Below, piece by piece: positions 1 through 7,933 of a stretch of DNA of 64,000 nt. Below the pieces are notes generated by a model. The model searched no databases, was not told the DNA's origin, and saw nothing but the letters and a program-made list of their open reading frames with translations. The DNA lies in NCBI GenBank assembly GCA_934157235.1, contig CAKPHH010000002.1:186001-250000 (forward strand). Direction: 5' to 3'. Position numbers and translations under genes: made by a program. The stretch's first letter is position 1. Every line of letters starts with the position of its first letter. Source of the DNA: an uncultured Bacilli bacterium (lineage in GTDB: Bacteria; Bacillota_I; Bacilli_A; RF39; UBA660).

Positions 1-251
1 TGGGAATGAAACAAAAACTTGCTATAGGGCAAGTGTTAATGGAAGATCCTGAAATAATGATTTTTGATGAGCCTTTTAATGGTATCGAAGAAAAGACTGT
101 AAAAATAATCAAAAATATTTTGCTAGAAGAGAAAAAAAAGAAAAAAATAATTTTAATAGCTTCTCATATTAAAGATGACATTGAACAACTTGCTGATATA
201 GTTTATTTAATGGATGATGGAAAAATAAAATTAAGTAAGAATAAGAAATAA
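1..251 (+). CDS. ABC transporter ATP-binding protein, C-terminal fragment
   Basis: The window starts inside this gene, so only about 82 codons remain. The first readable codon is the glycine of the ABC signature (G-MKQK). Walker B follows as IMIFDEP, then a D-loop-like segment FNGIEE and the switch histidine in IASH. These are the ordered motifs of the C-terminal half of an ABC ATPase that powers an importer or exporter at the membrane. The Walker A half and any permease lie outside the window, so the substrate cannot be inferred. The gene ends in TAA and is followed by an intrinsic terminator, so it is the last gene of its unit. Confidence 0.85.
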   Translation, partial: GMKQKLAIGQVLMEDPEIMIFDEPFNGIEEKTVKIIKNILLEEKKKKKIILIASHIKDDIEQLADIVYLMDDGKIKLSKNKK

Positions 252-261
252 TGTTGGAGTT

Positions 262-290
262 AGAACATTTTTATTAATGTTCTTTTTTCT
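262..290 (+). terminator. Intrinsic terminator after the ABC ATPase gene
   Basis: An 8-bp perfect stem, AGAACATT at 262-269 and AATGTTCT at 276-283, is followed by a T-rich run to 290. Confidence 0.85.
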
Positions 291-349
291 TGTAATAATC
301 GATTTTTTATAGCCATATAATTTATTAGAATTTGATTATGAGGTGAACA

Positions 350-1348
350 ATGAAAAAAATTTTACTAAGTTTAGTTGTGCTATTATTACTAGTTACTGGT
401 TGTGGAAAAAATTCTGAAACTAGTATTATTAATGATTTGGAAAAGAAGGTTAATAAGAGTGATGCTTATAAGGTGTCTGGAGAGTTAGAGATAGTTAATA
501 ATGATGAAGTGTATACATATGATATAGAAGTTAGTTATAAAAAAGAGAATAACTATAAAGTATCTTTAACAAATCAGGCTAATAATCATACACAAATAAT
601 TTTAAAAAATGCAGATGGTGTATATGTTTTAACTCCTGCCCTTAATAAAAGTTTTAAATTTCAAAGTGATTGGCCATATAGTAATTCACAAGTATATTTA
701 CTTAAATCATTAGTTAATGATATCAAAGAGACAAAGGAAAAAGATTTTAAACAAACTGATAATGGTTATATGCTTACTACAAAGGTTAACTATCCTAATA
801 ATAGTAAATTAGTTAAACAAACAATTGAATTAGATAAAAATGGAGATTTTAAGCGTGTTAAGGTATATGATAGTAATAATGTTATTTGTATGACAATGGT
901 TTTTGATGTTATAGATTATTCTCCAACATTCAAAAAAGATTATTTTGATTTGAATAGTATTATGAGTACATATTCTATTGATGAAGAAAGTGTTAAAGAA
1001 ACTACAGCAATTGATGATACTATTTATCCTTTAATTATTCCTAATGGTACTAAGCTAGTTAGTGAAGAGAAGATTAAAAAGGATATTGGCGATAGAATTA
1101 TTATGACATTTGATGGAGACAAACCTTTCTTGTTAGTTGAAGAGAGTGCTGTTGTTGAAGATGAATTTACAATTATTCCAACATATGGTGAACCATATCA
1201 ATTAATGGATACGTTAGGCGTTATGACTAATAATTCCCTTACTTGGGTTAGTAATGGTATTGAATACTATATAGTTAGTGATGTTCTAAATCAGGATGAA
1301 TTAGTAGAAGTTGCTCAATCCATTAGTTATTTACCTACTATGAAATAA
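350..1348 (+). CDS. LolA-like lipoprotein (GerS/YdcC-like)
   Basis: A 332-aa protein with a lipoprotein signal peptide: hydrophobic residues 4-16 then a VTGCGKN lipobox, so it should be lipidated on Cys18 and sit on the outer face of the membrane. The body has the repeated pattern of beta strands (EVYTYDIEVSYKKENNYKVSL, then QIILKNADGVYVLTPALNK) typical of LolA/RseB-like half-barrels. In spore formers this fold occurs in YdcC and in the germination protein GerS; a germination or envelope role here is inference. RBS GAGGTGA precedes the ATG. It is a single-gene unit closed by a terminator. Confidence 0.6.
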   Translation: MKKILLSLVVLLLLVTGCGKNSETSIINDLEKKVNKSDAYKVSGELEIVNNDEVYTYDIEVSYKKENNYKVSLTNQANNHTQIILKNADGVYVLTPALNKSFKFQSDWPYSNSQVYLLKSLVNDIKETKEKDFKQTDNGYMLTTKVNYPNNSKLVKQTIELDKNGDFKRVKVYDSNNVICMTMVFDVIDYSPTFKKDYFDLNSIMSTYSIDEESVKETTAIDDTIYPLIIPNGTKLVSEEKIKKDIGDRIIMTFDGDKPFLLVEESAVVEDEFTIIPTYGEPYQLMDTLGVMTNNSLTWVSNGIEYYIVSDVLNQDELVEVAQSISYLPTMK

Positions 1349-1370
1349 AGAGTTTACCTCTTTTTTTTCT
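1347..1370 (+). terminator. Intrinsic terminator
   Basis: A short stem AAAGAG / CTCTTT with loop TTTAC and a T tract, starting at the stop codon of the lipoprotein gene. The loop also supplies TTTACC, which lies 17 bp upstream of the -10 of the next gene. Confidence 0.7.
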
Positions 1371-1381
1371 TGTGATATAAT
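1353..1381 (+). promoter_or_regulatory. Promoter with extended -10
   Basis: TTTACC (1353-1358), a 17-bp spacer, then TGATATAAT with TATAAT at 1376-1381. The -10 ends 16 nt before the start codon at 1398. Confidence 0.6.
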
Positions 1382-1397
1382 GTAATTGGTGATTTAT

Positions 1398-1910
1398 ATG
1401 GCAAAAAAGAAAAATAATAATAAAATAAAATTTGAAAGTAATAGTATGAATGACGATTATCAAAAAGTAATCATTACAACAGTAATTGTATTGGCTTTTT
1501 TGGTAGCATTCTATTTTATTACGGTAGCTATTTTAGATGATGGTAGCAGTACTAAAAAGAATAACACTACTGATGTAACAGAAATTCAATACAAGGAAAT
1601 ATTAGTTGGTACTAGTTTCTCTATGAAAGATTCTAATTATTTAGTAGTTTATTATGATACAACTAGTGATAATAGTACTGAAATAACAACTGCAATTTCT
1701 ACTTATAGAACTAATAATAGTGATAGTAAAATATATTATGTTGATATGAGTAATGCTCTTAATAAGAAGTTTGCTAGTGATACTGGTAATTCTTCAGCGA
1801 CTAAAGCTGATGAACTAAAGATTAATGGTCCTACACTTATTAGATTTGCTAATAATAAGATTGTTGAATATGTAGAAGGTGTAGAAAAAATAGCTGATTA
1901 TTTAAAATAA
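1398..1910 (+). CDS. Membrane-anchored thioredoxin-fold-like protein without CxxC
   Basis: 170 aa. The ATG at 1398 (MAKKK) is chosen over the upstream TTG because GGTGA lies just before it. A basic cytoplasmic tail is followed by one membrane segment (VIITTVIVLAFLVAFYFITV) and an extracellular domain. That domain has alternating strands and helices (NYLVVYYDT, KIYYVDMS, LKINGPTLIRFANNKIVEYVEG) resembling a thioredoxin fold, including a proline preceding a strand in GPTLI. There is no CxxC motif, so disulfide oxidoreductase activity is not expected. Function unknown; the fold assignment is inferred from pattern only. Confidence 0.5.
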   Translation: MAKKKNNNKIKFESNSMNDDYQKVIITTVIVLAFLVAFYFITVAILDDGSSTKKNNTTDVTEIQYKEILVGTSFSMKDSNYLVVYYDTTSDNSTEITTAISTYRTNNSDSKIYYVDMSNALNKKFASDTGNSSATKADELKINGPTLIRFANNKIVEYVEGVEKIADYLK

Positions 1911-1916
1911 TATTGT

Positions 1917-1946
1917 AAAAAGACTGTTTAGTCTTTTTATTTTTAT
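1917..1946 (+). terminator. Intrinsic terminator
   Basis: Nine-bp stem AAAAAGACT (1917-1925) and AGTCTTTTT (1930-1938), followed by a T-rich stretch. Confidence 0.85.
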
Positions 1947-2011
1947 GTAATTTCATTCTATTTTTAGATTTTCTATGATATGATATTTTTAGGGTATTTT
2001 GAGGTGATACG

Positions 2012-3277
2012 ATGAGAAAACATACTAAAGATAAAAAGTTAGGTAAGAAAATAAGTGAGAAAGTTAAAAAAATTAGAAATAAAATAAAACCTGATGAGTA
2101 CAATTCTTTTAGTATTCCTGAAGTTATAATGCTTGTTGTTATTTCGATACTATTTGGTGTTATTGTGGGATGTATTTTAACTTATAGTAAAACATTAGGA
2201 AAAGGCAATTATACCAATGAAGAGAATAGGCTCATATCTACTTTTGAAAAAATAAGGGATAATTATTATGAGGAAGTTTCAGAAGAGGATTTAACTGATG
2301 CTGCTATTGATGGAATGCTAAATTCTTTGGATGATCCATATTCTTATTATATGGATAGTACTACTACAACAGATTTTAAACAAAGAATAGATGGTAGTTA
2401 TATTGGTGTTGGGATAACAGTTCTTCATTGTGAAGGTGGAGACAATAGTGTTACCGAGATATTTGAAAATTCACCAGCTGCTAAAGCGGGTGTTAAAGTT
2501 GGTGATATATTCTTATCGATAGATGGAAAAGAAGTAAGAACTGTATCATTAGAAGAAATTTCAAAGGCTATTGAAGGTAAGAAAGGCACTTCTTCAGAAT
2601 TTGTCTTTTTAAGAGATGAAAAAGAAGTAAAAGTAAAAATCACCAGAGGTTTAGTTGAAATACCTTCTGTTACTAGTAAAGTTATTAAGCAAGATAATAA
2701 AAATATTGGTTATGTTTATATTGAAACTTTTGCGGCTAATACATATGCTCAGTTTTCTAAAAAGTTGGTTGCTTTAGAGAAGAAAAATATTGATTCTTTG
2801 ATTATTGATGTTAGAAGTAATCCAGGAGGACATTTATCACAAGTACAAAGTATTTTATCAATGTTCTTTGATAAAAAGACTATTTTATATCAAGTTGAAA
2901 CTAAAGGTAATATTGAAAAGTTCTATGCTAATACAAAAGATAAGAGAAATTATGATGTTGTTGTTTTAATTGACTCTAGTTCAGCTTCAGCTTCAGAAAT
3001 ATTAGCTGCTTGTTTCAAAGATAATTATAAGAATGTTACTTTAGTAGGAACAAAGTCTTATGGTAAAGGTACAATTCAAAAAACTTATGAGTTTTCTAAT
3101 GGCTCTAGTTTAAAATATACAGCTCAAAAATGGTTGACTTCTAAAGGTAAATCAATAGATGGAGAAGGAATAGAGCCTGATGTAGTTGTGGAATTAAATG
3201 ATGAATATTATAACAATCCTACTGATGAGAATGATTTACAATTACAAAAGGCAATTGAAATATTAAAGAATAAATAG
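2012..3277 (+). CDS. S41 family C-terminal processing peptidase (CtpA/CtpB-like)
   Basis: 421 aa with a basic N-terminus, one membrane segment at about 36-60, a PDZ domain at about 125-205 (GSYIGVGI, SPAAKAGVKVGDIFLSIDGKEV) and an S41 serine protease domain. The catalytic serine is in SSSASASEIL and the catalytic lysine about 25 residues later in SYGKGTIQ. It should cleave substrates outside the membrane. In B. subtilis, CtpB processes SpoIVFA to activate sigma-K during sporulation; other members act in envelope turnover, and the sequence alone does not decide between them. GAGGTGA RBS. A terminator follows the stop. Confidence 0.9.
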   Translation: MRKHTKDKKLGKKISEKVKKIRNKIKPDEYNSFSIPEVIMLVVISILFGVIVGCILTYSKTLGKGNYTNEENRLISTFEKIRDNYYEEVSEEDLTDAAIDGMLNSLDDPYSYYMDSTTTTDFKQRIDGSYIGVGITVLHCEGGDNSVTEIFENSPAAKAGVKVGDIFLSIDGKEVRTVSLEEISKAIEGKKGTSSEFVFLRDEKEVKVKITRGLVEIPSVTSKVIKQDNKNIGYVYIETFAANTYAQFSKKLVALEKKNIDSLIIDVRSNPGGHLSQVQSILSMFFDKKTILYQVETKGNIEKFYANTKDKRNYDVVVLIDSSSASASEILAACFKDNYKNVTLVGTKSYGKGTIQKTYEFSNGSSLKYTAQKWLTSKGKSIDGEGIEPDVVVELNDEYYNNPTDENDLQLQKAIEILKNK

Positions 3278-3304
3278 TACTAAGGTGTTAGTACTATTTT
3301 TTTT
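3273..3304. terminator. Terminator between convergent ctp and sortase genes
   Basis: An 11-bp perfect stem (3273-3283 with 3288-3298) followed by eight T on the plus strand. It overlaps the stop of the protease gene and also contains the last codons of the minus-strand sortase gene, so it probably ends the plus-strand unit and may act in both directions. Confidence 0.85.
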
Positions 3305-3810
3305 GTTTCTATGATTAGTTGTTTATGTGGGGCTTTACTACAGGTTGTTAAAAACAATTGACTTTCATCTTTAATATCTAAGTTTATATAGCCTTTTTTT
3401 TCTTGTTCAAAGATGTTTGTAACTATGTAGAAATATTCTTTTCCTTTATATTTTAAATTTATATAATCTCCAATTGTTAATTTATCTAGATCATCAAAGA
3501 AAGCTTTGTCACTATCTCCAGAATGGGCAGCTAAAATCATTAGACCATTTTCATTTTTTGAAATGGTTTCTTTAAGAATGGTTACGTTTTCTTCGATGTT
3601 ATTTAGAGAGCTATTTTGATCATATAAATATTTTGTTAAGTTGATTTTTGGTATTTCTAATTTTCCAATAGGATCAATGACTTTTGTTTTACCATTTTTA
3701 TTATTAAAAATAGTGCTTATGGTGTTGATTATGGGTTTTTCTTTGGATATTTTTATTGGTAAGGAGATAATAATAATCAGTAGAACTAATAGTATTATTT
3801 TTTTAGACAT
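3280..3810 (-). CDS. Sortase-family transpeptidase lacking the catalytic arginine
   Basis: 176 aa with an N-terminal membrane segment (residues 4-18) and a sortase core: IGKLEIPKINL strand, His96 in LAAHSG, and Cys157 in the TLxTC-type motif LFLTTC. Sortases cleave a C-terminal sorting signal and join the protein to the cell wall or a pilus. The third active-site residue, an arginine just before the last strand, is missing: the stretch reads SKAPHKQLIIET, with Lys/Gln in its place, and the protein has no arginine at all. The ATG overlaps the end of the thioester adhesin gene by 8 nt, so the two are probably translationally coupled and the adhesin is the likely substrate. Confidence 0.85.
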   Translation of the reverse strand: MSKKIILLVLLIIIISLPIKISKEKPIINTISTIFNNKNGKTKVIDPIGKLEIPKINLTKYLYDQNSSLNNIEENVTILKETISKNENGLMILAAHSGDSDKAFFDDLDKLTIGDYINLKYKGKEYFYIVTNIFEQEKKGYINLDIKDESQLFLTTCSKAPHKQLIIETKKIVLTP

Positions 3811-5227
3811 GGATAATATATAATAGAATAATACTTAGTATTTTTCCTAACAACGTGGTTTTGTAGGAATTTGTATCCGGAACTTTTATTTTGTAGTTGA
3901 CTAAGTTATATACTTTATCTGTTGTGTCTACTATTTCGATAGTAAATGATTCTACTATATAGTAGCCATTTGTTGTCGTTACTTGTTCTACTTTATAAGT
4001 GCCATAGGGAAGGATTACCTCTTCAAAACCTTCTTTATTTGTAATTAGAGTTTTTAGTAGTTCTTTTTTTTCATTATAAATATTAAAGACAATACCTTCT
4101 TCTGGAAGTTTTTCATCATCAACTAAATATTTTTTGTTTATTGTTACTTTGGCTTTTATTACTTCATTATATAGGTTTAGTTCAATTTCGTTATTATCTT
4201 TATTTAGTTCAAAAAAATAAACACTTTCATCTAATTGATAGCCTTGACCGGGTTTTATTTCTTTTAAGTAATATTTACCATACTTTAAGTTTTTTATAAT
4301 TGCTTGATGAGTTTCATCTATAGTAATTGTTTGTAATTCTTTATAATTGGAATCATATAATTGATAAATGGTTCCTGCTAGTTCTGCTCCTTCAACACAC
4401 TCTTGATTATTTGTATCTTTATCTAGTTTATTTATCTTTACTGTAGTATCTTTTACAGAGATATTTAAAGTTATTTTTTTAGGAGTAAGATCTCCTGTTA
4501 AAACAACATTTTGACTTTCTCCAGACTGATAGAATATTAATGGTCTATTGTAGTATGTTTCATTTCTTGTGAAGTCAATAGTGTGATTACCAAGTGGTAG
4601 TCCTTTAATAAGTATTATATTATCTTTTTTTGTTACATAGTTATTGTTAAAATTATAGAGACTTAACACTTGATTTGTATCAGTTAGTTCTAATTCTTGG
4701 TTTGAAACTAAGTGATATTCTTTATTGGCAAAGCTTGGAGTTTTATCATAGTTTCTTATTAATGCTTCTAGTTCTGCTATTTCTTTTTGATATTGATTAA
4801 TACGATTTCCATTTAGAAAGTCAGTAAAATAGAATTCTCCTTGTGGATAAACTGTTTGCCATATTAATACCTGAGCTATAGCAAACCATTTTTTATCTTG
4901 ATGGTTTTGGTAGTTGTATCCATAATAGGCTATTAGTGATATTCTTTTTATTTGTTCTTTAGTTAGATTGTCTGGGTTTACAGTACTATGATATTCTTTT
5001 GAGTCATTTAGTCCTACAAATGGTTCCAGGCAGTAGGCTGGATTATTTGTTCCTTGTTCTCTATAGATTCTTGCTTGTTGATAATACTTTGTTTTATTTT
5101 CGGTTACTCTGTTATACCAGGTTCTGGAAATATATTCTCCTTCATAAAATTTGGAATTTGTAGCTTTTACACTATAGGGTATTATTAATGATAGTATTCC
5201 AATAAGTAAAAGTATTTGTTTTTTCAT
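3803..5227 (-). CDS. Thioester-domain surface adhesin with Cna_B-type repeats and VPDTN sorting signal
   Basis: 474 aa with a signal peptide to about residue 22. Residues about 28-160 match a thioester domain: Cys66 in AYCLEPF and Gln119 in AIAQVLIW fit the Cys-Gln pair that forms an internal thioester able to bond to host surfaces. After a linker come two SpaA/Cna_B-like domains (about 255-360 and 361-447) with Lys in INKLDKD and Glu in YYLKEIKPG and TYKVEQV, consistent with isopeptide cross-links. The C-terminus is VPDTNS plus a short hydrophobic segment, an LPxTG-like sorting signal without the usual basic tail. RBS AGGAGG. Cotranscribed with the overlapping sortase. Confidence 0.8.
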   Translation of the reverse strand: MKKQILLLIGILSLIIPYSVKATNSKFYEGEYISRTWYNRVTENKTKYYQQARIYREQGTNNPAYCLEPFVGLNDSKEYHSTVNPDNLTKEQIKRISLIAYYGYNYQNHQDKKWFAIAQVLIWQTVYPQGEFYFTDFLNGNRINQYQKEIAELEALIRNYDKTPSFANKEYHLVSNQELELTDTNQVLSLYNFNNNYVTKKDNIILIKGLPLGNHTIDFTRNETYYNRPLIFYQSGESQNVVLTGDLTPKKITLNISVKDTTVKINKLDKDTNNQECVEGAELAGTIYQLYDSNYKELQTITIDETHQAIIKNLKYGKYYLKEIKPGQGYQLDESVYFFELNKDNNEIELNLYNEVIKAKVTINKKYLVDDEKLPEEGIVFNIYNEKKELLKTLITNKEGFEEVILPYGTYKVEQVTTTNGYYIVESFTIEIVDTTDKVYNLVNYKIKVPDTNSYKTTLLGKILSIILLYIIHV

Positions 5228-5279
5228 ATTATTTTTCCTCCTTGGCTCTAGATAATAACATGAAAATATAAGCTTTACA

Positions 5280-5310
5280 AATTGGGAAAATAGTATAATA
5301 AAGGGAGCTT
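5280..5310 (-). promoter_or_regulatory. Candidate promoter of the adhesin-sortase operon
   Basis: On the minus strand, TTTACT and TATACT are separated by 18 bp, roughly 60 nt upstream of the adhesin ATG. Coordinates are approximate. The rest of 5228-5444 shows no gene. Confidence 0.4.
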
Positions 5311-5444
5311 TTGTTAGTAAAAAATTGATTTCATTTGTGGAATTTTACGTTTTCAAGGGTATTTTTTGATGAATTAACAAGTTTGAATAAAAATTTTAAA
5401 TGTTTTATGTTTCTATTTATGTTTCTTTGATACTTTTTCTATAA

Positions 5445-5474
5445 CAAAATAAAAGTACTAGATTTACTAGTACT
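5445..5474 (-). terminator. Intrinsic terminator (minus strand)
   Basis: Perfect 8-bp stem (5454-5461 with 5467-5474) followed in the minus direction by a T-rich run. It overlaps the stop of the Ig-like surface protein gene and separates it from the adhesin/sortase operon. Confidence 0.8.
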
Positions 5475-6192
5475 AATTTGTTTTTTCGGCTTCTGATTTA
5501 ACTTCTTCTTTTTCAGTTTTCTTTTCTTCTTTTTTATCTTTATCTTCTGTACCATTTGATGGTGTTAATACTTTTTGTTGTGGTTCATATACTTCAATGT
5601 TTCCAGTATATAAAATACCTTTATAGGTTACTGTATATTTGTAATTTCCAACTTTTTGAGTATCAACGCTAGTTAAATCGATTAAGATATGTTCTTTTAC
5701 TTCATCACTTAAAATTTCTTTTATGTATACTTGTTTATCAGTTGATAATGGTGAACCTATTGTTAGAGATAAGTTTTTTACTGTTAAATCAACATTTGGT
5801 AGTTCTTTTTCTTTTATTACAAAGGAACCATTATACTTTTTCTTTTTATAAGTAATTGTATAAGTATAGGAACCAGCTTCATTTGTTTTTACTGTTGAAG
5901 TGTCTAGTTTTAATAGCTTTAATACTTCTTGATCTATATTATCAATATTTTCTAAGTAATCTCTAACATTAACACTTAATGGTTGATTTACTTCTAATTT
6001 CATATCTTTTAATTTTATTTCATTTGATTTTATTTCAGCAACTCTTTTATGGATAACTTCTAAGTTATTATTAGGATTTTCAGTAGGTTTTACCATACCA
6101 TTCATGGTATAACCAGAACCTATTAATATTAATCCCCATGAAGTTAAAACAAGAGAGAGTATGCCAGTTTCTTTTTTTGTTAGTTTTCCCAT
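5473..6192 (-). CDS. Membrane-anchored protein with two Ig-like repeats
   Basis: 239 aa: an N-terminal membrane segment (about 11-31), then two related modules ending in YTYTITYKKKKYNGSFVI and YKYTVTYKGILYTGNIEV, and a highly charged Lys/Glu-rich tail. The modules share VxxxGxYxYTxTYK and look like bacterial Ig-like domains displayed outside the cell. No enzymatic motif and no sorting signal are visible. The gene has its own terminator. Its position next to the thioester adhesin suggests a surface role, which is inference only. Confidence 0.6.
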   Translation of the reverse strand: MGKLTKKETGILSLVLTSWGLILIGSGYTMNGMVKPTENPNNNLEVIHKRVAEIKSNEIKLKDMKLEVNQPLSVNVRDYLENIDNIDQEVLKLLKLDTSTVKTNEAGSYTYTITYKKKKYNGSFVIKEKELPNVDLTVKNLSLTIGSPLSTDKQVYIKEILSDEVKEHILIDLTSVDTQKVGNYKYTVTYKGILYTGNIEVYEPQQKVLTPSNGTEDKDKKEEKKTEKEEVKSEAEKTN

Positions 6193-6331
6193 ATATTACG
6201 TTACTCCCTATCTTTATAATCAATTATAGTATATCTTTTTAGGTTTAACAAGGAAAATTTTTTCAAAATGATTTAATTTGTTGAAATTTAATAGTTGTTT
6301 TCATATAATAGTAATTAAAGAGGTGAGTTTT

Positions 6332-6751
6332 ATGGCTATTTATTGGTTTATGGCATGTTTGGTTTTACTTTTCATTGAGATTTCTACTGTGAACCTTGTT
6401 TCTATTTGGTTTGCGATTGGTAGTTTATTTGCGATGATATTGGCAATCTTTACTGATAATTTTCTATTACAATTAATTATGTTTATAGTTATTAGTATTA
6501 TAGCGTTATTAATAACTAAACCATTAGTTAAAAAGTTCAGAAAGACTGATATTGTTCCAACTAATTTGGATAGAGTTATTGGTAAAAGAGCTGATGTAAT
6601 TAAAGAGATAACTGCTGATAAATATGGGGAAGTAAAAGTATTAGGTGCTGTTTGGACTGCTGCTGGTGATGGTAATTTTAAAGTTGGCGATAAAGTTATT
6701 GTTAAAAGTATAGATGGCGTAAAGCTTATTGTTGAGAAGGAGGAAAAATAA
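6332..6751 (+). CDS. NfeD-family membrane protein
   Basis: 139 aa. The ATG at 6332 is preceded by GAGGTGA, so the longer upstream reading is rejected. Two or three membrane segments (about 3-70) precede a C-terminal OB-fold-like domain (RVIGKRADVIKEI ... GEVKVLGAVWTA ... VGDKVIVKSIDGVKLIVE) characteristic of NfeD. NfeD proteins pair with slipin/SPFH proteins to form membrane microdomain complexes. The next gene, starting immediately after this stop codon, encodes that SPFH partner. Confidence 0.9.
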   Translation: MAIYWFMACLVLLFIEISTVNLVSIWFAIGSLFAMILAIFTDNFLLQLIMFIVISIIALLITKPLVKKFRKTDIVPTNLDRVIGKRADVIKEITADKYGEVKVLGAVWTAAGDGNFKVGDKVIVKSIDGVKLIVEKEEK

Positions 6752-7657
6752 ATGGAATTTGGCTTAATATTATTAATCATCATTGTAGTAGTTTTAGCTT
6801 CAGGAATTAAAATTATTCCACAATCTAAAGCTATGGTTGTTGAAAGACTTGGTGCATACCATAGAACTATGCAAACTGGATTACATTATGTAATACCAAT
6901 ATTTGAAAGAGTAGCAAATTATGTTAGTTTAAAGGAAAAGGTTAGTGACTTTGCTCCGCAACCTGTTATTACTAAAGATAATGTTACTATGCAAATTGAT
7001 ACAGTTGTTTATTTGCAAATTACTGATTCTAAACTTTATACTTATGGAGTTGAAAATCCAGTAAACGCTATTGAAAATTTAACAGCTACAACATTACGTA
7101 ATATTATTGGTGAATTGGAACTTGATGAAACATTAACTTCACGTGATGTTATTAACGCGAAGATGCGTGTAATCCTAGATGAAGCTACTGATCCTTGGGG
7201 AATTAAAGTTAATCGTGTCGAGGTAAAAAATATCTTACCTCCTAGAGATATCCAAGAGGCAATGGAAAAACAAATGAGAGCAGAACGTGAAAGACGTGAA
7301 GCAATTTTAAGAGCTGAAGGTGAGAAGAAAGCTGCTATATTGATTGCTGAAGGTGAAAAAGAAAGTGCTATTTTAAGAGCTGATGCTAAACGTGAGACTC
7401 ATATTAGAGAAGCAGAAGGTGAGGCTACAGCAATTCTTAAAATTCAGGAAGCTACTGCTGAAGGTTTAAAATTATTAAAAAATGCTGGTATGGATGATGC
7501 TGTATTAAAGTATAAGAGCTATGAAGCGATGGTTAAAGTTGCTAATGGTAAGGCAACTAAGATTATTGTTCCTAGTGAATTACAAAATCTAGCAACAGTA
7601 GGAACTACAATTAATGAAATGATTGATAGACCTAAAAGTAAAAATAATGAAAAATAG
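6752..7657 (+). CDS. SPFH/band 7 family protein (slipin, QmcA-like)
   Basis: 301 aa with a short N-terminal membrane segment (3-17), a band 7 domain (SKAMVVERLGAYHRTMQTGLHYVIPIF to about 170) and an alternating Glu/Ala/Arg-rich helical region (about 170-235) typical of stomatin-like oligomerising proteins. It likely forms membrane-bound assemblies with NfeD. Its ATG directly follows the TAA of nfeD and the RBS AAGGAGG lies within the nfeD end, so the genes are tightly coupled. A terminator follows. Confidence 0.9.
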   Translation: MEFGLILLIIIVVVLASGIKIIPQSKAMVVERLGAYHRTMQTGLHYVIPIFERVANYVSLKEKVSDFAPQPVITKDNVTMQIDTVVYLQITDSKLYTYGVENPVNAIENLTATTLRNIIGELELDETLTSRDVINAKMRVILDEATDPWGIKVNRVEVKNILPPRDIQEAMEKQMRAERERREAILRAEGEKKAAILIAEGEKESAILRADAKRETHIREAEGEATAILKIQEATAEGLKLLKNAGMDDAVLKYKSYEAMVKVANGKATKIIVPSELQNLATVGTTINEMIDRPKSKNNEK

Positions 7658-7682
7658 AAGTTAAGTTTAACTTCTATTTTTT
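7653..7682. terminator. Terminator between convergent slipin and DUF1294 genes
   Basis: A 12-bp perfect stem (7653-7664 with 7667-7678) and a T run on the plus strand; the minus-strand gene ends inside it. Confidence 0.8.
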
Positions 7683-7933
7683 AGGTATAAATATATAATT
7701 ACTTGAATTATAATGAGAAGAGGAATAAAGATAATGAATTTATTCTTTTTCGTTTTATGATGAAAAAGTAACATTGATAATAATTCACCAATACTTCCAC
7801 CAATAATTGATATAAAAAGTAGAGTGTTTTCTTTAATACGCCATTTATTTTTACAAGCTTTAACTTTATCGATTAGAATTAAAACAAAACCAAACGTATT
7901 TATAAGTATTAAGTATGTGTTAAATATTTTCAT
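7667..7933 (-). CDS. DUF1294 family small membrane protein
   Basis: 88 aa with about three hydrophobic segments. The pattern DKVKACKNKWRIKENTLLFISIIGGSIGELLSMLLFHHKTKK matches DUF1294, a family with the same basic K-W-RIxE and GGxxG...HKT signatures and no known function. The start overlaps the end of the upstream radical SAM gene by 14 nt, implying cotranslation. Confidence 0.8.
   Translation of the reverse strand: MKIFNTYLILINTFGFVLILIDKVKACKNKWRIKENTLLFISIIGGSIGELLSMLLFHHKTKKNKFIIFIPLLIIIQVIIYLYLKNRS

Noticed and set aside
3641..3823. Long antisense frames over real genes (also at 11585, 14123, 20378, 37351, 55354)
   Set aside because: No RBS, no family resemblance, and they lie opposite clear genes.
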